A DNA stretch of 64,000 nt, taken from contig NZ_JAOVZN010000008.1 in the NCBI RefSeq assembly GCF_025717045.1, positions 595,519 through 659,518 of the forward strand, given 5' to 3'. Source of the DNA: Flavobacterium sp. SH_e (GTDB lineage: Bacteria > Bacteroidota > Bacteroidia > Flavobacteriales > Flavobacteriaceae). The position numbers were made by a program, and so were the translations under genes. The notes under the pieces were generated by a model. It saw only the letters and a list, made by a program, of their open reading frames with translations. It had not been told where the DNA came from and made no database searches. This document shows, one piece after another, positions 24,564 through 33,774 of the stretch (within the stretch, counting starts at the first letter, position 1; every line of letters starts with the position of its first letter).

Positions 24564-25967
24564 TTATACGTGTAAAGCTCTATTTTCAGTAGCTGCCAAT
24601 GCTGCTTCTTTTACCGCTTCCGCAAAAGTTGGGTGTGCATGGCTCATTCTTGAAATATCTTCAGCAGAAGCTTTAAATTCCATTGCAGTAACCGCTTCAG
24701 CAATTAAATCTGCTGTACGAGCACCAATCATGTGAACTCCTAATACCTCATCTGTTTTTTCGTCAGCAAGAATTTTTACGAATCCGTCTAAGTCAGCACT
24801 TGCTCTTGCACGTCCTAAAGCTTTGAATGGGAAACTTCCAGATTTGTATTTAACTCCAGCTGCTTTCAATTGCTCTTCTGTTTGTCCAACTGCAGCAACT
24901 TCTGGCCAAGTATACACTACACCAGGAATTAAGTTATAATCGATATGTGGTTTTTGACCTGCTAAAATTTCAGCAACCATTACTCCTTCTTCCTCTGCTT
25001 TGTGCGCCAACATTGCTCCACGAACAACGTCACCAATTGCATAGATATTTGGAACACTAGTTTGTAAATGATCGTTTACTTCAACTTGTCCTCTGTCTGA
25101 AATTTTAACTCCAGCTTTGTCAGCGTTTAATCCGTCTGTGTAAGGACGACGACCAACAGAAACTAATGAATAATCTCCTTCAAGAGTAATTGTTTCTCCT
25201 TTTGCATTTTCAGCTTGAACTACAACAGCATCACCGTTTCTTTCAACTGATTTTACTTTATGAGAAACATAGAATTTCATTCCTTGTTTTTTTAATACTT
25301 TAGTCAATTCTTTAGAAAGAGAACCGTCCATTCCTGGAATGATTCTGTCCATGAATTCAACTACAGAAACCTGAGCTCCTAAACGAAGGTAAACTTGTCC
25401 AAGCTCGATTCCGATAACTCCACCACCAATAATTACTAAATGTTTTGGAACTTCTTTTAAAGCTAAAGCTTCAGTAGAAGTAATGATTCTCTCTTTATCG
25501 ATTTTGATAAATGGTAAAGAAGATGGTTTTGAACCTGTAGCAATTACAGTATATTTTGCTTCGATAGTTTCAGAAGTTCCGTCAGCTTTTGTAACAGCAA
25601 TGTGAGTTGCATCTACGAAAGAACCTAAACCATTGAAAACAGTGATTTTATTTTTTTCCATTAAGTAGTTAATACCACCTACAGTTTGATCTACAACAGC
25701 TTGTTTGCGCGCGATCATTTTCTCTAAATTGATTTTTACATCACCAGAAACTTCGATTCCGTGATCTGCAAAATGAGCGATTTCTGAATAATGGTGAGAA
25801 GAAGATAATAATGCTTTTGAAGGAATACAACCTACGTTAAGGCAAGTTCCGCCTAATGAATTATATTTTTCTACAATTGCAGTTTTGAAACCTAATTGTG
25901 CGCAACGAATTGCTGATACATATCCTCCAGGACCTGAACCTATAATGACTACGTCAAATGAACTCAT
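24564..25967 (-). CDS. lpdA: Dihydrolipoyl dehydrogenase (E3)
   Basis: Reoxidises dihydrolipoamide in 2-oxoacid dehydrogenase complexes, with FAD and NAD+. The 467 residues start with the FAD-binding GSGPGGYVSAIRCAQLG, then the redox disulfide GGTCLNVGCIPSK (C42, C47). An NAD-binding GGGVIGIELG follows near 180, and the dimerisation end HAHPTFAEAVKEAALAA carries the catalytic His-Glu pair. Partner E1/E2 genes are not in the window. A -7-like TAATTTTG sits upstream (25995, minus strand). Confidence 0.95.
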   Translation of the reverse strand: MSSFDVVIIGSGPGGYVSAIRCAQLGFKTAIVEKYNSLGGTCLNVGCIPSKALLSSSHHYSEIAHFADHGIEVSGDVKINLEKMIARKQAVVDQTVGGINYLMEKNKITVFNGLGSFVDATHIAVTKADGTSETIEAKYTVIATGSKPSSLPFIKIDKERIITSTEALALKEVPKHLVIIGGGVIGIELGQVYLRLGAQVSVVEFMDRIIPGMDGSLSKELTKVLKKQGMKFYVSHKVKSVERNGDAVVVQAENAKGETITLEGDYSLVSVGRRPYTDGLNADKAGVKISDRGQVEVNDHLQTSVPNIYAIGDVVRGAMLAHKAEEEGVMVAEILAGQKPHIDYNLIPGVVYTWPEVAAVGQTEEQLKAAGVKYKSGSFPFKALGRARASADLDGFVKILADEKTDEVLGVHMIGARTADLIAEAVTAMEFKASAEDISRMSHAHPTFAEAVKEAALAATENRALHV

Positions 25968-25994
25968 AGTATTTTGTTTTTATTTTAGCGGTTA

Positions 25995-26002
25995 CAAAAT
26001 TA
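25995..26002 (-). promoter_or_regulatory. lpdA -7 box
   Basis: TAATTTTG on the minus strand about 27 nt before the lpdA ATG; no TTG at -33 distance, so it is weak. Confidence 0.4.
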
Positions 26003-26146
26003 AGCAATAAAGTTCTGTTTGAAGTTTAATTTTCAATGTTTTTTGCGTGAAATTTTGGATTGGAGTTTTACCGCAAAGAGCGCTAAGAACTACGCAAAGG
26101 TTCGCAAAGTTTTTGTTTTTTTTAATCTGACAAAGACTCACAGTTT

Positions 26147-26248
26147 GTCATTTCGACTGAAAGGAGAAATCGCACTAGTATGTCGACAAAGATTGAAAAT
26201 ATACTTTACGGATTTTCGTGTGCGATTTCTCCTTTCAGTCGAAATGAC
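26147..26248. repeat. Long hairpin repeat of the TCATTTCGACTGAAAGGAG family
   Basis: Arms 26147-26174 and 26221-26248 are perfect reverse complements over 28 bp, separated by 46 nt that holds the palindrome TGTCGACA. Outside it are partial flanks: CGCAAAGAGCGCTAAG and further GCAAAG words near 26073 to 26110, and GAACCTCTGAACCTTTGAAC near 26304. All of 25968-26328 is repeat, with no believable gene. Confidence 0.85.
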
Positions 26249-26328
26249 ATAATGGGCGCTAGACGCACTGCTGTGCGTATCTACAGAAAAACCTTTGTCG
26301 CTTTGAACCTCTGAACCTTTGAACCTTT

Positions 26329-26787
26329 CTAAAACGAAATCACCGTTGAATTCTTCACTTCACTAATCATAAACATACTTTGTGTACTACCTATATGCTG
26401 TAAAGACGTGAGCTTAGTCACTAAAAATTCTCTATAAGCTTCCATATCTTTTACTAAAACTTTTAAAATATAATCATAATCGCCGCTTACGTGATGGCAT
26501 TCTAAAACTTCGTTGAGTTTGACAACTTCACTTTCAAATTTGGTTAAGAACTCTTTAGTGTGCTGAATGAGTTTTAAATGACAAAAAACCACAAATCCCT
26601 TTTCGATTTTAGATTTATCGACTAAAGCCGCGTAGTTTTTTATTATGCCCTCGCGCTCTAATTTTTTGATTCGCTCATAAACTGCTGTTACTGAAAGATT
26701 GAGTTTTAAAGACAATTCCTTATTCGTCTTTTTGCTATCGGTTTGAAGTAAAACTAGGAGTTTTTTATCTATTTCGTCCAAAGTCAT
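26329..26787 (-). CDS. Lrp/AsnC-family regulator
   Basis: An amino-acid-sensing transcription factor. N-terminal helix-turn-helix: LLVLLQTDSKKTNKELSLKL followed by SVTAVYERIKKLEREGII. The C-terminal RAM (ligand) domain follows, with CHHVSGDYDYILKVLVKD, which is the ligand-loop pattern. The 152 residues are standard length. It is divergent from a Cys/Met-type PLP enzyme, with 228 nt between. Pseudomonas MdeR/MdeA is a known case of an Lrp-type activator divergent from methionine gamma-lyase, so the same control is inferred here. Confidence 0.9.
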   Translation of the reverse strand: MTLDEIDKKLLVLLQTDSKKTNKELSLKLNLSVTAVYERIKKLEREGIIKNYAALVDKSKIEKGFVVFCHLKLIQHTKEFLTKFESEVVKLNEVLECHHVSGDYDYILKVLVKDMEAYREFLVTKLTSLQHIGSTQSMFMISEVKNSTVISF

Positions 26788-27015
26788 TTTTAGTTGATTG
26801 TTTTTGGTTGATTGTTGATGGTTATTGAAAAGAAAGAAAATCTACTGAATTGCAATTTTAAAATCAAATTTAGATTAAAAATCATCATAAAAACAAATTT
26901 ATAGTTTTAAAATCTAAAAAATAAAAATATCATTGATTAATTATCTAATCCATTCTTTCTTTGACAGGAATTTCTTTTGAAAAACTTGAAACTTGAAACA
27001 AAAAAATAACTATAA

Positions 27016-28239
27016 ATGAAAGATTTTAATCCAGCAGATAAAATTCAGGATTTGCAATATTTTGGGGAATTTGGCGGTGTGAATCCGTCGATTTCTGATT
27101 CTTCGACTTATACTTTTTTATCGGCGAAAACCATGTTTGATACTTTTGAAGGCAATATGGAAGGCTGTTATTTGTATTCGCGTCATTCTTCGCCAAGTAA
27201 TTTGTATTTGGATAAGGCTTTGGCAGCAATGGAAGGAACAGAAACAGCAAACGTTTCGGCTTCGGGAATGGGAGCGATTACGCCTACTCTATTACAGCTT
27301 TGCGGTGCGGGCGACCATATCGTTTCAAGCCGAACTATTTATGGCGGAACTTATGCTTTTTTGAAGAATTTTACGCCTCGTTTCGGAATTGAAACTAGCT
27401 TTGTTGACATTACAAAATTAGATGTTGTAGAAGCCGCGATTACTTCTAAAACGAAAGTTTTGTACTGCGAAACAGTTAGTAATCCGTTATTGGAAGTGGC
27501 TGATATTCGCGGTTTGGCAAAAATTGCTAAAAAACACAATTTGAAGCTAGTTGTAGACAATACATTTTCGCCATTATCTGTTTCTCCTGCAAAATTGGGT
27601 GCAGATATTGTAATTCATAGTTTGACGAAATACATTAACGGAAGCAGCGATACAGTTGGCGGTGTGACTTGTGCATCGAAGGAATTTATAAATTCGTTAA
27701 AGAATGTAAATTCTGGTGCAAGTATGCTTTTAGGTCCAACAATGGATAGTTTACGTTCTGCAAGTGTGATGAAAAACTTGAGAACACTTCATATTAGAAT
27801 TAAACAGCACAGTCATAATGCACATTTTCTGGCTGATCAATTTGAAAAAGATGGCTTAAAAACGGTTTATCCTGGATTGAAAAGTCACCCGAGTCATGAA
27901 TTGTACAAAACAATGATTAATCCCGAATATGGTTTTGGCGGAATGCTGACAATTGATGTTGGTTCTTTGGAAAAAGCCAATGAATTAATGGAATTAATGC
28001 AAGAACGAAATCTAGGTTATCTCGCAGTAAGTTTAGGTTTTTACAAAACTTTATTCAGCGCGCCAGGAACTTCAACTTCAAGCGAGATTCCGTTAGAAGA
28101 ACAAAAAGAGATGGGATTAACTGATGGTTTGATTCGTTTTTCTATTGGATTGGACAATGATATCCAACGTACTTACGAAATGATGAAAGCTTGTATGAAA
28201 GAGCTTGGAGTATTACAAAAGCAAAACATTTCTCTATAA
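27016..28239 (+). CDS. Cys/Met metabolism PLP enzyme (methionine gamma-lyase/cystathionine gamma-synthase family)
   Basis: A fold-I PLP enzyme that cleaves or makes C-S bonds of Met or homocysteine compounds. The 407 residues include YSRHSSPSNLYLDKALAAME, ANVSASGMGAITPTLLQL, RTIYGGTYAFLKNF and the PLP lysine K205 in HSLTKYINGSSD. The C-terminal domain has LRFSIGLDN-type text (LIRFSIGLDND). In methionine gamma-lyase the position corresponding to YGGTYAF usually holds Cys (YGCT); here it is Gly, which weakens the lyase name. The product is probably a gamma-elimination or homocysteine-type enzyme. Regulation by the divergent Lrp is inferred. Confidence 0.85.
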   Translation: MKDFNPADKIQDLQYFGEFGGVNPSISDSSTYTFLSAKTMFDTFEGNMEGCYLYSRHSSPSNLYLDKALAAMEGTETANVSASGMGAITPTLLQLCGAGDHIVSSRTIYGGTYAFLKNFTPRFGIETSFVDITKLDVVEAAITSKTKVLYCETVSNPLLEVADIRGLAKIAKKHNLKLVVDNTFSPLSVSPAKLGADIVIHSLTKYINGSSDTVGGVTCASKEFINSLKNVNSGASMLLGPTMDSLRSASVMKNLRTLHIRIKQHSHNAHFLADQFEKDGLKTVYPGLKSHPSHELYKTMINPEYGFGGMLTIDVGSLEKANELMELMQERNLGYLAVSLGFYKTLFSAPGTSTSSEIPLEEQKEMGLTDGLIRFSIGLDNDIQRTYEMMKACMKELGVLQKQNISL

Positions 28240-28271
28240 ATAAATTTGCACGATTTTTTATTAGTTTGTTT

Positions 28272-28309
28272 AAATCCGCTGGAGATCTTTTCTCTAAGCG
28301 GATTTTTTT
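28272..28309 (+). terminator. Terminator of the PLP enzyme gene
   Basis: AAATCCGCT (28272-28280) with AGCGGATTT (28297-28305), an inner GGAGA/TCTC stem, and seven Ts after it. Confidence 0.85.
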
Positions 28310-28490
28310 ATTTACTAAAAAACACTCATTTACAAGAATTTAAAATATAAAAATATCAATTTCGCATTAAAAAATAACAAATTTTACGATTAATGTTTTT
28401 TAACTCATTATTTCTGATAAAGTTTTAAACACTAAAACGTTGTAGTAATTGAATTTCAAATTATTAGGTATTTTAAGTGTTAATAAAATA

Positions 28491-28498
28491 TAATTTTG
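28491..28498 (+). promoter_or_regulatory. Possible -7 box of the GH57-like gene
   Basis: TAATTTTG at 28491-28498, 37 nt before the ATG. A TTTTAAG at about 28471 takes the place of the -33 TTG, so this is only a partial match. No gene lies in 28310-28490. Confidence 0.45.
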
Positions 28499-28535
28499 TC
28501 AGAAATTTAACCATTTAACCGACTAAACTAAAATT

Positions 28536-31500
28536 ATGAAAAAAAACCTACTCTTGTTTTATGCGTTGTGCATTCCCTTTGCTTTTCTGCAAGCACAAGT
28601 GCATACTTCTTATTTATGGCATCTGCATCAACCGACTTATTGGGGAGATATAAGTAAGAAAAATCCAAATCGATACCAAATCGTAAAAGAGTCTCAAGAC
28701 CTGAAAGTCTCGGGTGCCAATAATGACAAAAACGGTCTAGCTCACCCAACAAACAATCTTGAAGAAATTTTTGGAGCAGGCGATCGAGTTGCCGCTTATC
28801 AATTTGCACCAAAAAATGCCATTAATTCCATTCGTGATTTATCCAAAGCTGGAGCACAAATTACCTATGGTGGCTCTTTAATGGAAAACGTCAATGAATT
28901 GGCACAAGCAAATCAATGGGGATATTCGAATTCTTGGACACAGAATATCAAAGATGCAAAAGCTTGGAAAACTTCTGGCGGATTTTCTCGTATGGAGGTA
29001 GTTTCTTTTACAATGCATCATGCACTTTCTCCTTTATTGAGCGACGAGGCTTTGAAGAAAGAGATAAAAGCGCATCAATATTATAGCGCTCAATTATTTG
29101 GAAATCATGATTCTAAAGGATATTGGCCAGCAGAATGTGCTTTTTCTGAAAGAATTATAAAAACTTTGGCTGAATGTGGCATAGAATGGTCTGTAATTGC
29201 TAATAGCCATCTATCAAGAACTTTGGCAGATTATCCAATAAAATATGGCTCTGGCGGAAGTATGTGTGATCTTCCAAACAAAGCAGATCAGGTAGAAACT
29301 CTTGGAGGAACTTGGTTCTCTGCACAAAAAGATGCCCGTGGCGGACAGTTTGCAGTGCCTTACTCCTATCTTCCTTATAAGGCGAAATATGTTGATCCTG
29401 AAACTGCTCAGGAATATAAAATCACTGTAGTTCCAATGGCTGATTACGAAAGTTATGAAGATGGATATGCGGCAATAGGCACTTCATTAATTGCTCCAAT
29501 TGTGGCAAAAGCTTCGACTTCGCCAAGACCACCATTGGTATTATTTGCTCATGATGGCGATAATGCTTGGGGCGGCGGATCGTCTTATTACAACGAATCG
29601 GTGACCGGCTTTTCTCATGCGTCATCTGCTAATGGAAATGTTGCAACTACAATTCCACAATATTTATACGATAATCCTGTTCCAGAATCGGCGGTTGTAC
29701 ACGTTGAAGACGGCGCATGGGTAAACGCAGATGGAGATTTTGGACATCCTCAATTTACCAATTGGCTTTGGCCTTTCTTTGATCCAGTTACCAAAAAATT
29801 TAATCCAAATGGCTGGACTGAAGATATGATGAATCAAGCGATAACAACTGCTGGAGAAAATCATGCAATTATGGCGGAGCAATTGGAAGGCAATAATCTT
29901 AGAATGAGCGAAATTGTAAATCCAACCAGTGCGGTAAGTCCTGCTGAAAAAGCTTGGCATTTTTTAATGGCTGGATATGATAGTGGAAATGCTTATTATG
30001 GATTAGCTGAAGATTTAGAAATAAAAACAACACTTGCTGTTAATAGATGCGTGCAATTTGCAAAACCTACTTTAGATGCTCATCCTGGAGTTGATGCAAC
30101 AAAACCATCTGTTTTTATCCCGCAGCGCTGGCCTTATAATCCTGGTGAAAAAGGATATGGAGCGCCTTATGCCTACAAAGATTTCTTAAACTCTGCCGAT
30201 TTTACCGTATATACTTTTGCTTATGATGTGAGCGGAATTGAAAGAGCGGAATTAAAATATAGAATTGACTTTGACGGAAAAAACAATCTGAATTCCAATC
30301 AAAATGAAACTTATGCTGGCGGAAGCGAAGTTGGAAGCTGGATAACGTTGCCTATGGCAGAAAGAGTTTTCCCGAAAGGAAATGTTACCAATAATCCGCA
30401 AGCTGATTTATACATGCTTCCAGATGTAATTGCAAATCAATATTCTGCTGAAATTGCAGGAATATCAGAAAAACTATTAGACTATTATGTGGAGGTGACT
30501 GACAAGAAAGGAAATACTACTAAATCTAAAATTCAGCACGTTTGGGTTGGAAAAAACTTAGATGTTGCACCAAAAATAGCTTTTACACCTGAGGCTGGAA
30601 ATTCAACTACAGCTATAGATGTAACTATTACAGCAACAGACAGCACAGATCCTAAACCAAAATTATATTACACGATTGACGGTTCTACTCCAACGACAGC
30701 TTCACCAGTTGTGGAGTCAACAAAAACAATCAACATTGCGCAAACTACAACAATTAAAGCTTTTGCAGTAGATAAAGACGGTAATCAATCTGATATTGTA
30801 GCTAAAACTTATACAATTGGAACGCTTCCAGAATTTACAGTTTATTTCAAAAAACCATCGAACTGGAATTCTGCTGTAAAAATTTATTATTGGTCACCAA
30901 CGGGCACTGCTCCTGCGGTAACTTATCCAGGAGTTGCAATGACTCAAGATTGTGGAGATTGGTATAAATATACTTTCCCATCCACAGTGAGCGCTTCAAA
31001 TTTATTGTTTAATGATGGCTCACTTAAAACAGGTGATTTAAGTTCGACTGGTGGAATCAAATTTTATGATAACGGTTGGCTAAGTGCTGAACCTGCAAAC
31101 AGATGTCCTTCTGTTGCTCCCGATTTTACATTCTCGCAAGCAGGTGGAAATTTCACTACTGGAACAACTTTAAATCTGACTTTAACAGCAAACGTAAGCA
31201 CTTCTGTAATTTATTATACTCTTGATGGAACAGATCCTACTACAGCTTCTGCTTCTGCGTTGGGCTCAAAAGCAATTACAATAACTAGCACAACGACACT
31301 TAAAGCTTTTGTCAAGAATGTTGCGGGAGTTAGTTCTGCCATAAAAACAGAAACCTATACTTTTATTACTCCTGCTGCTTTCACGGTTTATTTTAAGAAA
31401 CCATCTAATTGGAGTTCTTCAGTTAAAATTTATTATTGGTCACCAACGGGAACTGCTCCTGCAATAACTTATCCAGGAATTGCAATGACGCAAGATTGCG

Positions 31501-32465
31501 GAGATTGGTATAAATATACTTTTCCCTCAACAGTAAGTGCTTCGAATTTATTGTTTAACGATGGAAACCTAAAAACCGGAGATTTAAGCACTACAGCAGG
31601 AATTAAATATTATGATTCTGGCTGGCTGAGTGCAGAACCTGCAAACAGATGTCCTGTTATAGCTCCAGATTTTACCAATTCTAAACCTGGAGGAACATTT
31701 ACAACTGGAACTACTGTCAATGTTGTTTTAACTGCAAACGAAACGTCTTCTACTCTATATTATACTTTAGACGGTACAACTCCTACTACAAGTTCTGCAT
31801 CGGCAATTGGCAGTAAATCTTTTGCTTTTACCGCTAATACAACTTTAAAAGCTTTTGTTGTCAATACATCTGGAGTTTCATCAGCTGTAAAAACAGAAAC
31901 TTACACTTTTACTGCTGTTCCAACACTTACAGTATATTTTAAACCTCCAACAACTTGGACTACTGCTCCAAAAGTATATTATTGGAATGCTGTTCCTTCA
32001 GGAAGTGCAACAAATGCAACTTGGCCTGGCGTAACAATGACAGCAGATACTAACGGTTTTTACAAATACACTATTACTGGGCCAACATCAATTAATATCA
32101 TTTTCAATAATGGTTCTAGCGGTTCTGCAAATCAAACTGCCGATTTATTAAGTAAAACTGATGGCTACTCGTACACATGGGGAGCAAGTACGGCAAAAAC
32201 GGCAATTAATGTAGAAACTAAAGAACAAGCAGAGGAAACCTATGCTGTTCGTTTATACCCTAATCCAGTAGATCAGACACTTCTCGTAAATTCTACTATT
32301 GCAATTAGCGAGTACACAATTATTTCTGCGCAAGGAAGTATTGTTCAGGAAGGAAAATCTAATACAAGCAGTATTGATGTAAGTCGTCTAAGCTCTGGAT
32401 TATATTTTATTACCATCCGTTTAGAAAATGGCATAGAAACAATGCAAAAGATTGTAAAAAAATAA
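28536..32465 (+). CDS. T9SS-exported GH57-like protein with three starch-binding modules
   Basis: Probably a secreted alpha-glucan enzyme or binder. A signal peptide ends AFLQA (residue 20). The N-terminal about 500 residues have GH57-type motifs: WHLHQP (28-33), WPAE (E200, where the nucleophile would be) and HDGD (D340/D342, acid/base place). Then come three tandem units, each a chitobiase-C-like linker (YYTIDGSTPTTA and similar) with a CBM26-like module starting TVYFKKPSNW. The modules begin near residues 766, 949 and 1130. Units 1 and 2 are 182 residues apart and very alike. The C-terminal T9SS sorting domain (YPNPVDQTLLVNS to IVKK, about 1238-1309) shows export by the type IX system. Length 1309. 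The GH57 family call needs a profile search; catalysis is unproven. Confidence 0.85.
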   Translation: MKKNLLLFYALCIPFAFLQAQVHTSYLWHLHQPTYWGDISKKNPNRYQIVKESQDLKVSGANNDKNGLAHPTNNLEEIFGAGDRVAAYQFAPKNAINSIRDLSKAGAQITYGGSLMENVNELAQANQWGYSNSWTQNIKDAKAWKTSGGFSRMEVVSFTMHHALSPLLSDEALKKEIKAHQYYSAQLFGNHDSKGYWPAECAFSERIIKTLAECGIEWSVIANSHLSRTLADYPIKYGSGGSMCDLPNKADQVETLGGTWFSAQKDARGGQFAVPYSYLPYKAKYVDPETAQEYKITVVPMADYESYEDGYAAIGTSLIAPIVAKASTSPRPPLVLFAHDGDNAWGGGSSYYNESVTGFSHASSANGNVATTIPQYLYDNPVPESAVVHVEDGAWVNADGDFGHPQFTNWLWPFFDPVTKKFNPNGWTEDMMNQAITTAGENHAIMAEQLEGNNLRMSEIVNPTSAVSPAEKAWHFLMAGYDSGNAYYGLAEDLEIKTTLAVNRCVQFAKPTLDAHPGVDATKPSVFIPQRWPYNPGEKGYGAPYAYKDFLNSADFTVYTFAYDVSGIERAELKYRIDFDGKNNLNSNQNETYAGGSEVGSWITLPMAERVFPKGNVTNNPQADLYMLPDVIANQYSAEIAGISEKLLDYYVEVTDKKGNTTKSKIQHVWVGKNLDVAPKIAFTPEAGNSTTAIDVTITATDSTDPKPKLYYTIDGSTPTTASPVVESTKTINIAQTTTIKAFAVDKDGNQSDIVAKTYTIGTLPEFTVYFKKPSNWNSAVKIYYWSPTGTAPAVTYPGVAMTQDCGDWYKYTFPSTVSASNLLFNDGSLKTGDLSSTGGIKFYDNGWLSAEPANRCPSVAPDFTFSQAGGNFTTGTTLNLTLTANVSTSVIYYTLDGTDPTTASASALGSKAITITSTTTLKAFVKNVAGVSSAIKTETYTFITPAAFTVYFKKPSNWSSSVKIYYWSPTGTAPAITYPGIAMTQDCGDWYKYTFPSTVSASNLLFNDGNLKTGDLSTTAGIKYYDSGWLSAEPANRCPVIAPDFTNSKPGGTFTTGTTVNVVLTANETSSTLYYTLDGTTPTTSSASAIGSKSFAFTANTTLKAFVVNTSGVSSAVKTETYTFTAVPTLTVYFKPPTTWTTAPKVYYWNAVPSGSATNATWPGVTMTADTNGFYKYTITGPTSINIIFNNGSSGSANQTADLLSKTDGYSYTWGASTAKTAINVETKEQAEETYAVRLYPNPVDQTLLVNSTIAISEYTIISAQGSIVQEGKSNTSSIDVSRLSSGLYFITIRLENGIETMQKIVKK

Positions 32466-32490
32466 ATCTATTAAATTATTATTTCAATTA

Positions 32491-32528
32491 AAAAAAGCCG
32501 TTCTGAATAACTCCAGAACGGCTTTTGT
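32491..32528. terminator. Bidirectional terminator, GH57-like / DUF695
   Basis: AAAAGCCGTTCTG and CAGAACGGCTTTT form a strong stem around 8 nt, with A and T runs on opposite sides. A very similar stem is used at 33722-33756. Confidence 0.85.
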
Positions 32529-32531
32529 AAT

Positions 32532-33626
32532 TTATCTCGGTTCAAAATGTCTAAACGACTGCCAGTATTTGTCTTTGTAAATTTCGTAGCTTATTTCAAA
32601 AACACCATCATATTTTTTAATCAATTCATCTGCTGCTTTGGTTGGTTTTCTAAAGTCTTTGCAAGCGAAAAAGATTTCTCTTTTATTATTTGCCGTTTCT
32701 CTTCCAATATTTAAAAATCCATCAGAATCTGGCAAAATTTGTATCATTTCCTCTTCTATTTCGTCTAGCAATTTATACGTTCTTTCATCTGGCAATCCAC
32801 CGTTGCCACAATCTTCAAAAGGAATTCCAACAATAAAAATCCACGGATGCGACGCTTTTTTGTCCCACTCAATTAACGTTGTATTTATTAAAGCCAAAAC
32901 TACCGAACCATCCTGCCCTTTTCCTTCAAAATTAGCATAGCCGTCATTCTCTGTATTATGTCTTGTACCTTCATATTTTTCAACAAATTCTTTTTCTCTC
33001 CAAATTAAATAATCTTTTAATTTTTCAATCGGAATTAATTCTTCTGAAATAGCATCTGGACCAATTACTTTCATATTATCAATTAAAGTAACCGAATGCA
33101 ATTCGCCTAAATAATTATCTAAGAAAATATAAACTCCATTTGTTACCGCCGCTCTTTTTTCTTCTATAAAATCATCATAGACAATTATTAAATCTATTTC
33201 GTCTGGATAATCTTCATGAACATTTGGATAAAACTTTAAATTATCTTTATCGAATTTAAAGTTTTCATAATCGATACCAATATTTTGAACATCTGATGAA
33301 GGTTTTAGCGCAGTAATTTTCCAGCCATCAATTTGAGGCGCTGCATTTACTAATTCTTCAATAGCGTAAATATTTCTGATTGCACCGTCTGGCGTTAAGA
33401 TTAATTCAACTGTATTGTCATCAAACATTCCAGTTAAGAAATAAATTCCGAAGTGAATCTCGTCTAGTTTTGGAGCTAATTTTTCAAAAAAACCTTGGTG
33501 AATATTTTCTCTGTTTTTAACGATTTTAAAAAACTCTTTTTCCTGCTTTAAAAACCAATTCCAGAAGTCATTATTAGATTGTATTGGAGCATCATTTTTG
33601 CCCAATATTTTATCAAGAAAACTCAT
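32532..33626 (-). CDS. DUF695 domain protein
   Basis: No biochemical role is known for DUF695. The 364 residues are mostly helical-beta mixed, acidic, without signal peptide, so cytoplasmic. Typical text: NDFWNWFLKQEKEFF, then LTGMFDDNTVELILTPDG, NGVYIFLDNYLGEL, and the C-terminal domain GFLNIGRETANNKREIFFAC ending with KYWQSF. It starts with MSFLDKILGKND. It is flanked by two nearly identical terminators (32491 and 33722), so it is its own transcription unit. Confidence 0.75.
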   Translation of the reverse strand: MSFLDKILGKNDAPIQSNNDFWNWFLKQEKEFFKIVKNRENIHQGFFEKLAPKLDEIHFGIYFLTGMFDDNTVELILTPDGAIRNIYAIEELVNAAPQIDGWKITALKPSSDVQNIGIDYENFKFDKDNLKFYPNVHEDYPDEIDLIIVYDDFIEEKRAAVTNGVYIFLDNYLGELHSVTLIDNMKVIGPDAISEELIPIEKLKDYLIWREKEFVEKYEGTRHNTENDGYANFEGKGQDGSVVLALINTTLIEWDKKASHPWIFIVGIPFEDCGNGGLPDERTYKLLDEIEEEMIQILPDSDGFLNIGRETANNKREIFFACKDFRKPTKAADELIKKYDGVFEISYEIYKDKYWQSFRHFEPR

Positions 33627-33720
33627 TTATTACAAATTATATTTTAAAATTTTACTGAAACAAACTTAAGGAAAAGCCATTTTAAAACATAAGAATATTT
33701 CTATGAAAACATCAAAAATA

Positions 33721-33757
33721 AAAAAAGCCGTTCTGAAGTATTTAGAACGGCTTTTTA
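33721..33757 (-). terminator. Permease terminator
   Basis: AAAAAGCCGTTCT (33722-33734) with AGAACGGCTTTTT (33744-33756), perfect 13-bp stem. It lies about 18 nt after the permease stop (minus strand). The stem is nearly the same as at 32491. Confidence 0.85.
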
Positions 33758-33774
33758 CATATCTCTTTTTACTT

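Noticed and set aside
26019..26252. 77-codon open frame across a repeat region
   Set aside because: It reads straight through both arms of the 26147-26248 hairpin and has no domain pattern.
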